A DNA stretch of 64,000 nt from Thalassotalea nanhaiensis (lineage in GTDB: Bacteria > Pseudomonadota > Gammaproteobacteria > Enterobacterales > Alteromonadaceae), in the NCBI RefSeq assembly GCF_031583575.1, contig NZ_CP134146.1, forward strand, positions 2,790,001 to 2,854,000, read 5' to 3'. Numbering within the stretch: position 1 is the first letter of the stretch; each line of letters starts with the position of its first letter. The notes beneath the pieces were generated by a model that was not told the origin of the DNA, searched no databases, and saw only the letters and a program-made list of their open reading frames with translations. Both the position numbers and the translations under genes were made by a program. Below are positions 26,369 to 34,045 of the stretch, in pieces.

Positions 26369-27793
26369 TTAAAGGGTGTTTTTATACACTTTACCTTCTT
26401 TCATGATCAACTGAATCGTTTCAATCGGATTTTCCGAAGGTGCTGGTTGAGAATACCACTCTTTATAGCCACCATTTATTACATGAATATCTTCTAATGG
26501 GTTACCATCAACTAACAAGATATCTGCGGTTGCACCAACTTCAATAACACCTATTGGGCCAGGTGCAGGATTACGAGGACCTGATAATGCAAGCATTTCA
26601 CCGGCAATAGACGTTAATTGCTTTAATACTTCAAAGTTACCGTCGTAGTTATTTTTTCCGCCACCAAACATTACAGTGCGCCAGTATATTTCATAACGAC
26701 GAGATCTGTTGGAATTTTCAATTTCACCAACCCAGTCAGACATAAAAGAAACTTTCACACCGGCATCTAACATAGTACGGCCAACATCTTTATACATTTC
26801 TGCAAGCTGCGCTATTAATGGTAGCTTATCTTTTGGCATTAACGGGTTATTCATTAGTTCAGGCGATAATCCCCACATTTGCGGTACAACAAAACCACCT
26901 TCCTTTGCTAAACGCTGATAGGTTTCAAATGAGGCAAAAAAACCATGTTCCATGGTTTTTACACCACAATCTAGTGCTCTGTTTATAGCTCTATCAGTAA
27001 AAATATGAGCAGCAACATAGGTGCCCCAATCTTTCGCGGCTTCTACAATTGCACAAGTTTCTTCAACCGAATACTGAGTAGTATCAATTGGGTCATACTT
27101 TGATGAGCCACCGCCACCGGCCATAATTTTAATTTGCGTTGCGCCATGGCGTAAATTTATTCTAGTTTGCTCAAGCACTTCAGGCACACCATCAGCGATA
27201 GAACCAAAGCCCAACTTTTCCCAAACACCTAAATCTTGCTGACCACGAACTGACCAACCTAAGTCAAAACGACCACGAAAATCACCATGGCCTGAAGTTT
27301 GTGAAATAAATGAGCCAGATGGGTAAATACGTGGCCCAATAATAGTGCCATTTTTAATTTGGCGAGCAACCGCAAAAGCAGGGCCGCCCATATCACGAAT
27401 AGAAGTAAAACCATCCATCAAAAAGTCTTTAGCAACAATTGCTGATTTAATGCCTAAGTCGTAAGGGTCTTCATATGGAATAATGTCATCGTAGTTTGAG
27501 TTGATCATAATATGCACATGGCCATCGATGAGTCCTGGCATTAATGTTTTACCCGCGCCATCAATTACCGTTGCATCGTCTTCAGTCGCAGGTTTAGCTG
27601 ATGAAATACTCTTAATAAGTTTATCTTCAACCAGTACATTCAAATTATTGTATAGCTTATTTTCGGTGCCGTTAAACACATTCACATTGGTAAAAAGTGT
27701 TTGTTCTGCAAAGGCAGAAAACGACGTAGATATTGAAACAACACTAGCAATTGCTAACGCTGACAACTTTATTTTCAAATTAGATCTTTTCAT
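26369..27793 (-). CDS. Exported metal-dependent amidohydrolase (imidazolonepropionase/prolidase-like)
   Basis: A 474-residue amidohydrolase with a signal peptide of about 29 residues (FSAFA–EQ). The metal-binding set is complete: HVHIM near residue 92, the lysine in TQIKIMAGGGG near 222, histidines in VAAHIFTD and TMEHGFFA, and the aspartate in SFMSDWVGE near 355. This group includes bacterial Xaa-Pro dipeptidases and carboxypeptidases of the Sgx9260 type, so hydrolysis of a dipeptide or N-acyl amide in the periplasm is likely. A divergent AraC regulator lies 222 bp upstream and is the likely controller. Confidence 0.85.
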   Translation of the reverse strand: MKRSNLKIKLSALAIASVVSISTSFSAFAEQTLFTNVNVFNGTENKLYNNLNVLVEDKLIKSISSAKPATEDDATVIDGAGKTLMPGLIDGHVHIMINSNYDDIIPYEDPYDLGIKSAIVAKDFLMDGFTSIRDMGGPAFAVARQIKNGTIIGPRIYPSGSFISQTSGHGDFRGRFDLGWSVRGQQDLGVWEKLGFGSIADGVPEVLEQTRINLRHGATQIKIMAGGGGSSKYDPIDTTQYSVEETCAIVEAAKDWGTYVAAHIFTDRAINRALDCGVKTMEHGFFASFETYQRLAKEGGFVVPQMWGLSPELMNNPLMPKDKLPLIAQLAEMYKDVGRTMLDAGVKVSFMSDWVGEIENSNRSRRYEIYWRTVMFGGGKNNYDGNFEVLKQLTSIAGEMLALSGPRNPAPGPIGVIEVGATADILLVDGNPLEDIHVINGGYKEWYSQPAPSENPIETIQLIMKEGKVYKNTL

Positions 27794-28015
27794 AAAAATG
27801 TTCCTGATTACTTATGTAGATATTTTCTATTTTAATTTATGGCAAACCATTGATTAGCTATATATTTTTAATTATTTAACTGCAGATTAACCATCTACTA
27901 CAAATAGTAGACTAAAAAAAAAATGTCGCCGCCAACAAATTGTCATTTGACGACAGGTAATTGTTAATTTATTTTAAATATCAATAAAGTTCACTTACAT
28001 TTGGTTAAGTATTGA

Positions 28016-28999
28016 ATGCATTACAATTTTTATGTCGTAAGAACAAGCTATTTAGAAACGATAATTATCGCATTAGATAACTTAAATGCGGATACCGATA
28101 AATTACTAACAAATGTTGGTTTGTCGCGTCGCCACATTGCTAATCCAAATAACCTGATGCTAGAACTTCCAGCATGGGTATTATTAGAGAATGCAGCTGC
28201 AGAGTTAGCTATTTCTAATCTAGGTGCAATAATTGGAATGCAGTTCTGTGAAGCCTTTTTTAAATCAACAGACAATGTTAAAAAACAGTTTCCTTTAATA
28301 GAAGACGCTTTAAAGTATTTTATAGACCAAGAAAACGAAATAACTAATGGACCTTCATTTTGGCTAAAAGAAGATACAGATCATATTTGGTTATGTCGAA
28401 CAGGAACACCAGGCATAAACATTGGTGTTTGGCAAATGGAGCAGTATGTAGTTTCGTTTTTAATTGGGTTATTAAAACATTATTTGGGAGCTAATTGGCA
28501 GCCCAAACAGATAAAGTTAAAGTTAGCTGACAAAAACCTTTTAAATAATGCTTTTGGTGAAAACAATTGTAAATTTGAATTTGCGAACAGATATACCGCA
28601 ATAGCTATTGAAAAACGATTTATTAATAAGGTCTCAACCCATACATTAAGTAAAATTGAAGGTAATTCGAAACAACGGATCCCTAAAAAGCCAAACCTGT
28701 TGATTTCGAAATTATTAGAGCAAAATTATTTTGGTGCTAATCCAAACGCTGAATCAATTTCCGATTGCTGCCTAATAAATTTAAGAAAGTTACAACGTAT
28801 ATTACATAGATGTGATAGTGACTTAACCACATTGTTAGAACAGGACAAAAAAAACAAAGCTCAGCAATTAGTACTAGAAACCGCTAAGCCTATCGCCGAA
28901 ATATCAGCTATTTTAGGCTATAATGATAAAGCTAATTTTACTCGGGCATTTAAACGTTGGTTTAAAGTCCCTCCTACAACCTATAGAAAAACACATTAA
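28016..28999 (+). CDS. AraC-family regulator (Arabinose_bd/OruR type)
   Basis: A 327-residue regulator. The N-terminal ligand domain has the PF12625-type pattern (LDNLNADTDKLLTNVGLS…LPAWVLLENAA). The C-terminal double helix-turn-helix (about residues 225–327) ends in the AraC signature AEISAILGYNDKANFTRAFKRWFKVPPTTYR. Members such as OruR/ArgR respond to amino acids. Transcribed divergently from the exported amidohydrolase, which it probably controls. The ribosome binding site before the ATG at 28016 is weak. Confidence 0.88.
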   Translation: MHYNFYVVRTSYLETIIIALDNLNADTDKLLTNVGLSRRHIANPNNLMLELPAWVLLENAAAELAISNLGAIIGMQFCEAFFKSTDNVKKQFPLIEDALKYFIDQENEITNGPSFWLKEDTDHIWLCRTGTPGINIGVWQMEQYVVSFLIGLLKHYLGANWQPKQIKLKLADKNLLNNAFGENNCKFEFANRYTAIAIEKRFINKVSTHTLSKIEGNSKQRIPKKPNLLISKLLEQNYFGANPNAESISDCCLINLRKLQRILHRCDSDLTTLLEQDKKNKAQQLVLETAKPIAEISAILGYNDKANFTRAFKRWFKVPPTTYRKTH

Positions 29000-29053
29000 A
29001 AATTTAATGATTAATTTATAGTATGACACCTTAGTAAGCAGATAGATAAAACA

Positions 29054-29221
29054 ATGAAATTAAGTTTTTTAAATTACCAATACCACTATTGCTGGTCAAC
29101 ACAAACACAAAACTAACTGGCATAAATGCAGAAATATCATGACCTGTTGAAGGCAATAGTCTTGTTCGCTTTGCCATAACAAGTGATTTAAGTGGAGGCA
29201 GCGCCCAGGTATATGTAATGT
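29054..29221 (+). pseudogene. Possible decayed small exported-protein gene
   Basis: After an ATG at 29054, a hydrophobic leader-like start (MKLSF) shifts frame at a run of six T. It continues KLPIPLLLVNTNTKLTG…AEIS, then meets an in-frame TGA, then PVEGNSLVRFAITSDLSGG to a TAG at 29219–29221. The reconstructed frame has a plausible composition with one frameshift and one stop. No family is recognised, so this may be chance. Confidence 0.25.
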
Positions 29222-29227
29222 AGAGAC

Positions 29228-29255
29228 AAAAATGGCGCTTTAGAGCGCCATTTTT
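29228..29255. terminator. Bidirectional terminator after gltX
   Basis: AAAAATGGCGCT (29228–29239) and AGCGCCATTTTT (29244–29255) form a 12-bp stem with a TTAG loop, 17 bases from the gltX stop codon. Confidence 0.93.
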
Positions 29256-29272
29256 ATTTGTTTTAAAAGATA

Positions 29273-30685
29273 TTAAGCGTTTGCTTCACGCTCAGTAATG
29301 TAGGCTAGCGCTTTGTCAATTCGAACCACTATTTGATCTTGTTCTAACAATGCTAACGTTTCATCTAAAGATGGTGAGTTACCAGCACCAGTTACAGCAA
29401 CACGAAGTGGCATGCCAACTTTACCCATACCAACTTCTAATTCTTCGGCTGTTGAGTTAATCGCATTATGAATATTTTCTACAGTCCAGTCTGTAAGCGC
29501 AGCAAGTTTGCTTTGTACTAATTCTAATGGCATACGCGCAACACCACGTAAATGCTTCTTCGCAGCTTTAGCATCAAATTCTTGATATTCTTCATAGAAA
29601 TAACGAGAAATTTGAGCCATTTCTTTTAACGTTTTAACTCTGTCAGCTTGTACTTTAACAATCTCACTTAATGCAGGACCATTGTCAGTACTAATGCCTT
29701 GGTCAGCCATGTGCCAAGCTAAGTGCTCTGCAACATATTCAGCATCTAATGACTTCATGTAATGTTGGTTTACCCAAATTAACTTGTCGGTGTTGAACGC
29801 CGACGGTGCTCGGTTACAACCAGTTAAGTCAAATAACTCGATCATTTCGTCACGAGAGAAGATTTCTTGATCGCCATGTGACCAACCTAAACGAACTAAA
29901 TAGTTCAATAAAGCTTCAGGTAAGTAACCATCATCGCGATACTGCATTACACCAACGGCGCCATGACGCTTTGATAAACGTTTACCATCATCACCTAAAA
30001 TCATTGGTATATGAGCATACTCAGGTAACGGAGCACCCAAGGCAGTTAAAATATTAATTTGACGTGGAGTATTGTTAACATGGTCATCACCACGTACAAC
30101 ATGAGTTATTTTCATATCCCAGTCATCTACTACAACCGTTAAGTTATACGTTGGTGTACCGTCTGAGCGAGCAATGATTAAATCATCTAATTCACTGTTA
30201 GATATTTCAATATCACCTTTCACTAAATCTTTAATGATCACTGAACCTTCAAGCGGATTTTTAAAGCGAATAACGTATGGCTTATCTGCTGGGTAATCAG
30301 TACGATCACGCCATAAACCATTGTAACGTGGCTTTTCACCAGCAGCTTTTAGCTCTTCACGCATTGCATCTACTTCTTCAGGAGTACAGTAACAACGATA
30401 AGCATGGCCAGTATCAAGTAATTGCTGAATAACTTCTTTATAGCGATCAAAACAATGAGTTTGGAAAAACGGACCACGGTTCCAATCTAGATTTAACCAA
30501 TTCATACCGTCCATAATTGCATCTACCGACTCTTGCGTTGAACGCTCTAAATCAGTGTCTTCTATACGAAGTACAAAGTCGCCGCCATTTTTCTTGGCGT
30601 ATAACCAGCTATAAAGGGCTGTACGGGCACCACCTACATGAAGGTAGCCTGTTGGACTCGGCGCAAAACGGGTCGTTAAAGTCAT
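29273..30685 (-). CDS. gltX: Glutamate–tRNA ligase
   Basis: A 470-residue class I aminoacyl-tRNA synthetase charging tRNA-Glu. The HIGH-type motif is YLHVGGART (residues 14–22) and the KMSKS-type motif is KRLSKRHG near residue 240. The zinc-region residues (CYCTPEE near residue 98) and the anticodon-binding helical domain are present. Length matches E. coli GluRS (471). Monocistronic with its own terminator. Confidence 0.97.
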   Translation of the reverse strand: MTLTTRFAPSPTGYLHVGGARTALYSWLYAKKNGGDFVLRIEDTDLERSTQESVDAIMDGMNWLNLDWNRGPFFQTHCFDRYKEVIQQLLDTGHAYRCYCTPEEVDAMREELKAAGEKPRYNGLWRDRTDYPADKPYVIRFKNPLEGSVIIKDLVKGDIEISNSELDDLIIARSDGTPTYNLTVVVDDWDMKITHVVRGDDHVNNTPRQINILTALGAPLPEYAHIPMILGDDGKRLSKRHGAVGVMQYRDDGYLPEALLNYLVRLGWSHGDQEIFSRDEMIELFDLTGCNRAPSAFNTDKLIWVNQHYMKSLDAEYVAEHLAWHMADQGISTDNGPALSEIVKVQADRVKTLKEMAQISRYFYEEYQEFDAKAAKKHLRGVARMPLELVQSKLAALTDWTVENIHNAINSTAEELEVGMGKVGMPLRVAVTGAGNSPSLDETLALLEQDQIVVRIDKALAYITEREANA

Positions 30686-30929
30686 AGTATTCTCGCTAAA
30701 AAGTGTTTGATTGCATTGCCAAAATGGAAAATAAAATCAAACAAATAAGTACATAAAAAATTGTCGCGTATTTTAACAGCTTAAGCGGTTAAAAACACCA
30801 CATATTTAAATGCTAAAAACGATCATCTTTATCGGGTATTAAATGAAGAAAATTGTTCTGCAGGTATTAACCAGTAATGACTATTTTAATTACTTATAAT
30901 GCCTCGAATATATAAAACGGGAGATTTTT

Positions 30930-31244
30930 ATGGGCCAAGTAACATTTATAGAAACCTGTGGCACAGTGCACGAAGTTGAAATTGCCAAAGGCAGCACTTT
31001 ATTAGATGCGGCAATACAAAATAGCATTCCAGGAATGCCTGGTGCATGTGGCGGCGATGCTGTGTGCGCCACGTGTCATTGTACCGTTGAAGATGAATGG
31101 CTAAACAAACTCCCTGAAATGAGTGAAGATGAGTTCTTTATGTTGCAATCAATGGATGATCACCAACCAAACTCACGTTTAGGTTGTCAAATTAGAATGA
31201 AAGATGATTTGGATGGCATGATAGTTATCGTACAGGATAATTAA
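30930..31244 (+). CDS. 2Fe-2S ferredoxin (adrenodoxin/putidaredoxin type)
   Basis: A 104-residue ferredoxin. The cluster ligands are C40, C46, C49 and C86 in the spacing C-x5-C-x2-C…C typical of vertebrate-type (adrenodoxin-like) ferredoxins, with the acidic recognition loop EDEWLNKLPEMSEDE. It is not in an isc operon, so it may serve a specific oxygenase, P450 or reductive enzyme elsewhere. A GGGAG ribosome binding site lies 6 bases before the ATG, and a possible -10 (TATAAT) is at 30893–30898. Confidence 0.92.
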   Translation: MGQVTFIETCGTVHEVEIAKGSTLLDAAIQNSIPGMPGACGGDAVCATCHCTVEDEWLNKLPEMSEDEFFMLQSMDDHQPNSRLGCQIRMKDDLDGMIVIVQDN

Positions 31245-31321
31245 AATTAATTAGAGTCTGTGATATTTCAACAGACCTAATGAAAGAATAATTATAATAA
31301 TAAAAGCAGCGCAAATTTTCT

Positions 31322-31343
31322 GGCATCTTGGGGTGCCTTTTTT
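31322..31343 (+). terminator. Intrinsic terminator downstream of ferredoxin
   Basis: GGCATC (31322–31327) and GGTGCC (31332–31337) form a 6-bp stem (one G·U) with a TTGG loop, followed by six T residues. Confidence 0.75.
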
Positions 31344-31452
31344 GTGTCTGGAATAACTATATGCAGAAATTCCATGGATGGCGTATTTCTGCTTTGTGTC
31401 TGAATATTAGTGGACGATGCTCTCCCAACTGATAAAGTTAAATTCCAGACAC
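31344..31452. repeat. 109-bp inverted-repeat-bounded element carrying a tRNA-Val remnant
   Basis: The element is bounded by perfect 11-bp inverted repeats, GTGTCTGGAAT (31344–31354) and ATTCCAGACAC (31442–31452), each flanked externally by a poly-T/poly-A run. Inside are a second perfect hairpin, GCAGAAAT (31363–31370) with ATTTCTGC (31385–31392), whose loop holds a fragment of repeat family 1 (CCATGGATGGC), and a truncated tRNA-Val segment at 31410–31432. Confidence 0.6.
31410..31432 (-). pseudogene. tRNA-Val remnant with internal deletion
   Basis: The plus-strand segment TGGACGATGCTCTCCCAACTGA (31411–31432) fuses the acceptor end of the adjacent tRNA-Val genes (TGGACGAT) directly to their D-arm region (GATGCTCTCCCAACTGA). 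The anticodon and T arms are missing. The GAT shared by both sides is the likely deletion junction. Confidence 0.7.
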
Positions 31453-31512
31453 GCAAAAAATTCGAATAATATCGAAAAACTTGAAAAATACGATGATGGT
31501 ATAACTAAGAGA

Positions 31513-31588
31513 TGGTGGACGATACTGGGCTCGAACCAGTGACCCTCGCCTTGTAAGGGCGATGCTCTCCCAACTGAGCTAATCGTCC
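31513..31588 (-). tRNA. tRNA-Val (UAC), copy 1
   Basis: A 76-nt gene including encoded CCA. The acceptor stem GGACGAT/ATCGTCC, a D arm with GCTC/GAGC, an anticodon stem TCGCC/GGCGA with loop CTTACAA (anticodon TAC) and a T arm with GGTTCGAGCC are all visible. It is the promoter-distal gene of the four. Its body is identical to the other copies. Confidence 0.97.
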
Positions 31589-31638
31589 GGGGTCTTACTA
31601 GATAATCATTTCACTCGCTTCCACATCAAAAAGAATGA

Positions 31639-31714
31639 TGGTGGACGATACTGGGCTCGAACCAGTGACCCTCGCCTTGTAAGGGCGATGCTCTCCCAAC
31701 TGAGCTAATCGTCC
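31639..31714 (-). tRNA. tRNA-Val (UAC), copy 2
   Basis: Same 76-nt sequence as copy 1. It is flanked by an 8-bp inverted repeat: TTTCACTC (31609–31616) beyond the 3' end and GAGTGAAA (31718–31725) before the 5' end. The precursor could form an extra stem around the tRNA. Confidence 0.97.
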
Positions 31715-31746
31715 AGTGAGTGAAACGTGCTTTAACGAAATTTGAA

Positions 31747-31822
31747 TGGTGGACGATACTGGGCTCGAACCAGTGACCCTCGCCTTGTAAGGGCGATGCT
31801 CTCCCAACTGAGCTAATCGTCC
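31747..31822 (-). tRNA. tRNA-Val (UAC), copy 3
   Basis: Same 76-nt sequence. The flanking inverted repeat is ATTTGAA (31740–31746, directly after CCA) with TTCAAAT (31831–31837). Confidence 0.97.
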
Positions 31823-31852
31823 AAACAAATTTCAAATCAAAGCTACAAAGAA

Positions 31853-31928
31853 TGGTGGACGATACTGGGCTCGAACCAGTGACCCTCGCCTTGTAAGGGC
31901 GATGCTCTCCCAACTGAGCTAATCGTCC
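31853..31928 (-). tRNA. tRNA-Val (UAC), copy 4 (promoter-proximal)
   Basis: Same 76-nt sequence. The flanking inverted repeat is ACAAAGA (31845–31851) with TCTTTGT (31931–31937). Transcription of the whole array should start just to the right of this copy. Confidence 0.97.
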
Positions 31929-31945
31929 AGTCTTTGTGGTTGCGT

Positions 31946-31973
31946 ATTATAGGGATAGCTAAAAAACTGTCAA
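31946..31973 (-). promoter_or_regulatory. Consensus sigma-70 promoter of the tRNA-Val array
   Basis: On the minus strand the sequence has a perfect -35 TTGACA (31968–31973) and a perfect -10 TATAAT (31946–31951) with a 16-bp spacer. GC-rich bases (CCC) lie just before the -10. The start point would fall around 31938–31940, a few bases upstream of tRNA copy 4. No discriminator-based stringent control can be judged. Confidence 0.9.
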
Positions 31974-32409
31974 CACTAAGTTGCCATTATTTTGTGATTA
32001 ATTGTTTAAATGCTGTTTTTTAGTACAAATTGATTATCTGCTCAGCAAAACAACCTTAGATTATTTACTTATTTAAAGGAAAGGTTCAAAAAATAATACT
32101 GAAAAATAAAAAATATTGCCGACGAATGTAAATGTTTATTTTTTGTTAACAGAAAGCGTTCTACAAAAAAAAGCCTCTAATCCCCTTTAATTCAACCATT
32201 AACAGTTTTTTATTGGTTAATTATTTCACTTGGTGCTGAAATATTTGGTTACACCCTATCAATAAAGTAATGCAACCAAAAGTGGCTATTCCCCCGTCTA
32301 CTTATTTAGAACACTAATAAAGCCAGAAAATTTTAATTAATAACAATGTCCGAATGGATTAGTCCTTCGGAGATAACCAGAATTTTAAATAGCAGACAGG
32401 AAGAAAATC
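31974..32409. other. Long AT-rich gap between tRNA promoter and DUF3718 gene
   Basis: No convincing gene on either strand. The right end contains the leader of the DUF3718 gene, with a hairpin-like TCCGAATGGA…TCCTTCGGA (32348–32367) and an AGGA ribosome binding site at about 32398. The rest is A/T-rich without recognisable repeats. Confidence 0.5.
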
Positions 32410-32775
32410 ATGAAAACATTAACTACAGTAACCACTACTCTTTTATTAGCCGGCGCAAGCCTTGTAAGTTTCAATAGTTCAGCAGCTCCTATGAGTCCAT
32501 ATATGGAAGATGCTTTAGTTGAAACATGTAAAGCAGCAGCCAGCAATAAAACTCTTCGTTTATCTAAAACACTAAAAGCACATCGTTTAAGTGAAAGAAC
32601 TGTTGCTCTTGGCGTTGTATGTAATGGTGAAGACATTATCACCTTTGCACAAAACCATGGTGCAAACAAAACTGCAGACCATATGGCGCAAAGTATTGGT
32701 TCAGCAAGCATTACTGATTTAGCTGCAATCGAGCTTGTTACTTATGAAGTTAGCTTTGTTACAAGCCCAAAGTAA
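32410..32775 (+). CDS. DUF3718-domain exported protein
   Basis: A 121-residue exported protein. The signal peptide is MKTLTTVTTTLLLAGASLVSF-type with cleavage after SSAA. The mature part has two cysteines (VETCKAA and GVVCNGEDI) likely to form a disulfide, and the DUF3718 pattern LVETCKAA…LRLSKTLKAHRLS…VVCNGEDIITFA. The family is common in Shewanella/Colwellia relatives and has no known function. AGGA lies 8 bases before the ATG and a strong terminator follows. Confidence 0.85.
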   Translation: MKTLTTVTTTLLLAGASLVSFNSSAAPMSPYMEDALVETCKAAASNKTLRLSKTLKAHRLSERTVALGVVCNGEDIITFAQNHGANKTADHMAQSIGSASITDLAAIELVTYEVSFVTSPK

Positions 32776-32838
32776 TTATTGCTTTAGATAGCAAAGCCTG
32801 ATCTGTCACTTTCAGCTTGCTATACCAGTACTATTTAT

Positions 32839-32862
32839 AAAACGCCCAATTTCGGGCGTTTT
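32839..32862 (+). terminator. Intrinsic terminator after DUF3718 gene
   Basis: AAAACGCCC (32839–32847) and GGGCGTTTT (32854–32862) form a 9-bp stem with an AATTTC loop, followed by more T residues. Confidence 0.93.
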
Positions 32863-32944
32863 TTTTATGCCGAAGAAAATCAAATAATGATAAACTTAGA
32901 AAGTATGTTTAACTTATTAGACTTGTTATTAGTAGGAAACCATT

Positions 32945-33352
32945 TTGGAAATTGAAGTTTTAGCTATTGAATTACATGAAGAGCCTATAGAGCTTTGTAA
33001 ACTACTTAAAATTGCTAATCTTGTCGGCGGCGGCGGCGAAGCTAAAATGGTTATCACAGAGGGCTACGTTTATCTTAATGGCGAAGTTGAGTATCAGAAG
33101 CGTAAAAAAGTATATTTTGAAGACATTGTTCAATTTAACGATGAAGCGATAATGCCTATTTTAAGTGATGAGCCAAAACCAGTAGCCGAACCAAAACCAA
33201 ACTCTGTGACCAACAAAGCTAAAAAACCGTCTAAAAACTCTTCATCAAAAAAATCTAAAGCGAAAAACAGCCCTAAGAACAAAAGTCAAAAGGCTGAGAA
33301 GAAACCAAGCTCAAATAACTCACGAACCGGGCGTAAATCTATTTCATTTTAA
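32945..33352 (+). CDS. S4-domain RNA-binding protein (YbcJ-like) with long basic tail
   Basis: A 135-residue protein starting at TTG (32945), eight bases after AGGA. Residues about 12–75 form an S4-like RNA-binding domain as in E. coli YbcJ (70 residues): ELCKLLKIANLVGGGGEAKM, then EGYVYLNGEVEYQKRKKV. Residues 80–135 are an added low-complexity Lys/Ser/Asn/Pro tail (KAKKPSKNSSSKKSKAKNS). The tail is probably disordered and binds RNA. Convergent with the GNAT gene; the two stop codons are 19 bp apart with no clear terminator. Confidence 0.85.
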   Translation: MEIEVLAIELHEEPIELCKLLKIANLVGGGGEAKMVITEGYVYLNGEVEYQKRKKVYFEDIVQFNDEAIMPILSDEPKPVAEPKPNSVTNKAKKPSKNSSSKKSKAKNSPKNKSQKAEKKPSSNNSRTGRKSISF

Positions 33353-33371
33353 ATATATTGAGAGTTACTAA

Positions 33372-33854
33372 TTAAAGTACTTTTTCCCAAAACATCGCTT
33401 TGCCCATTTCAGGGTCAAGTTCATAGCCTTCAAAGCCAAATTTAATATAACTATTTTTGGCTACTTGATTACCTTCAAGAACTTCTAAAGTGATCTTGCA
33501 ACAGCCCATTTCGACAGCTATCGTTTCAACTTCATCCATCAATTTATGGCTTAAGCCCAAACCTCTATACTCTGACACAACGCCCATATCATGAATATTT
33601 AATAAAGGTTTTGCCTTAAACGTAGAAAAGCCCTCTACACAATTACAAATTGCCGCTGGTTTATCATCAACGTAACAAAGCAAACTAAAGACATTGTCAC
33701 GCTTTCTTAGTTCATTACATAAGTTCTGTACTGTGTAGTCAGATAAAGGTGCCCCGCCGCCCATAGGGTCTTCAGCATAGGCATTAAGTAAAAACATTAA
33801 GTCTTTACAGTGTGATTCGTTATTGTAATCGGCTTTTATTATTGCAATTGTCAT
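33372..33854 (-). CDS. GNAT-family N-acetyltransferase
   Basis: A 160-residue acetyltransferase of the GNAT fold. Motif A, VVSEYRGLGLSHKLMDEVE (near residue 95), binds acetyl-CoA, and ITLEVLEGNQVAKNSYIKFGFE is motif B. The N-terminal part (LNAYAEDPMGGGAPLSD) matches a subgroup of about 160 residues with small-molecule or amino-acid substrates. The acceptor is unknown. Confidence 0.85.
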   Translation of the reverse strand: MTIAIIKADYNNESHCKDLMFLLNAYAEDPMGGGAPLSDYTVQNLCNELRKRDNVFSLLCYVDDKPAAICNCVEGFSTFKAKPLLNIHDMGVVSEYRGLGLSHKLMDEVETIAVEMGCCKITLEVLEGNQVAKNSYIKFGFEGYELDPEMGKAMFWEKVL

Positions 33855-33904
33855 TTTAATCTATTGATAAGGAATTGATGATTGTTTTTAGCATACAAAC
33901 CTAA

Positions 33905-33995
33905 GACCGTCCATGGCCAGGGAGGATAAGCACTTCCATGAAGTTACAAATCTATTGCCATCCCTGGCGATTTGCATTCCTTCTTCCATGAAGTA
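33905..33995. repeat. Dispersed intergenic repeat, family 1 copy C (inverted)
   Basis: On the minus strand TTACTTCATGGAAGAAGGAA is followed by TGCAAATCGCCAGGGATGGCA, matching copy A at 15731–15775. A second TTCATGGA block follows (33936–33943, inverted). It again abuts the receptor terminator. Confidence 0.65.
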
Positions 33996-33998
33996 AAA

Positions 33999-34024
33999 AA
34001 AAGCCTATCGGATGATAGGCTTTT
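33999..34024 (-). terminator. Intrinsic terminator after TonB receptor 1
   Basis: AAAAGCCTATC (33999–34009) and GATAGGCTTTT (34014–34024) form an 11-bp stem with a GGAT loop. An A-run on the plus strand gives the T tract for the minus-strand transcript. Confidence 0.9.
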
Positions 34025-34045
34025 CGTTATTTATTTTGGTAAAAA

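Noticed and set aside
31598-31913. Two overlapping open frames reading through the tRNA-Val array (peptides such as GRLAQLGEHRPYKARVTGSSPVSS)
   Set aside because: They are translations of the tRNA genes and spacers, a well-known source of false protein annotations.
31513-31928. CRISPR-like pattern: four identical 76-bp repeats with spacers of 30–50 bp
   Set aside because: The repeats fold as tRNA-Val with anticodon TAC and encoded CCA. They are too long for CRISPR repeats and no cas gene is nearby.
32348-32367. Riboswitch in the leader of the DUF3718 gene
   Set aside because: Only a short imperfect hairpin is visible, with no conserved riboswitch core that I recognise.
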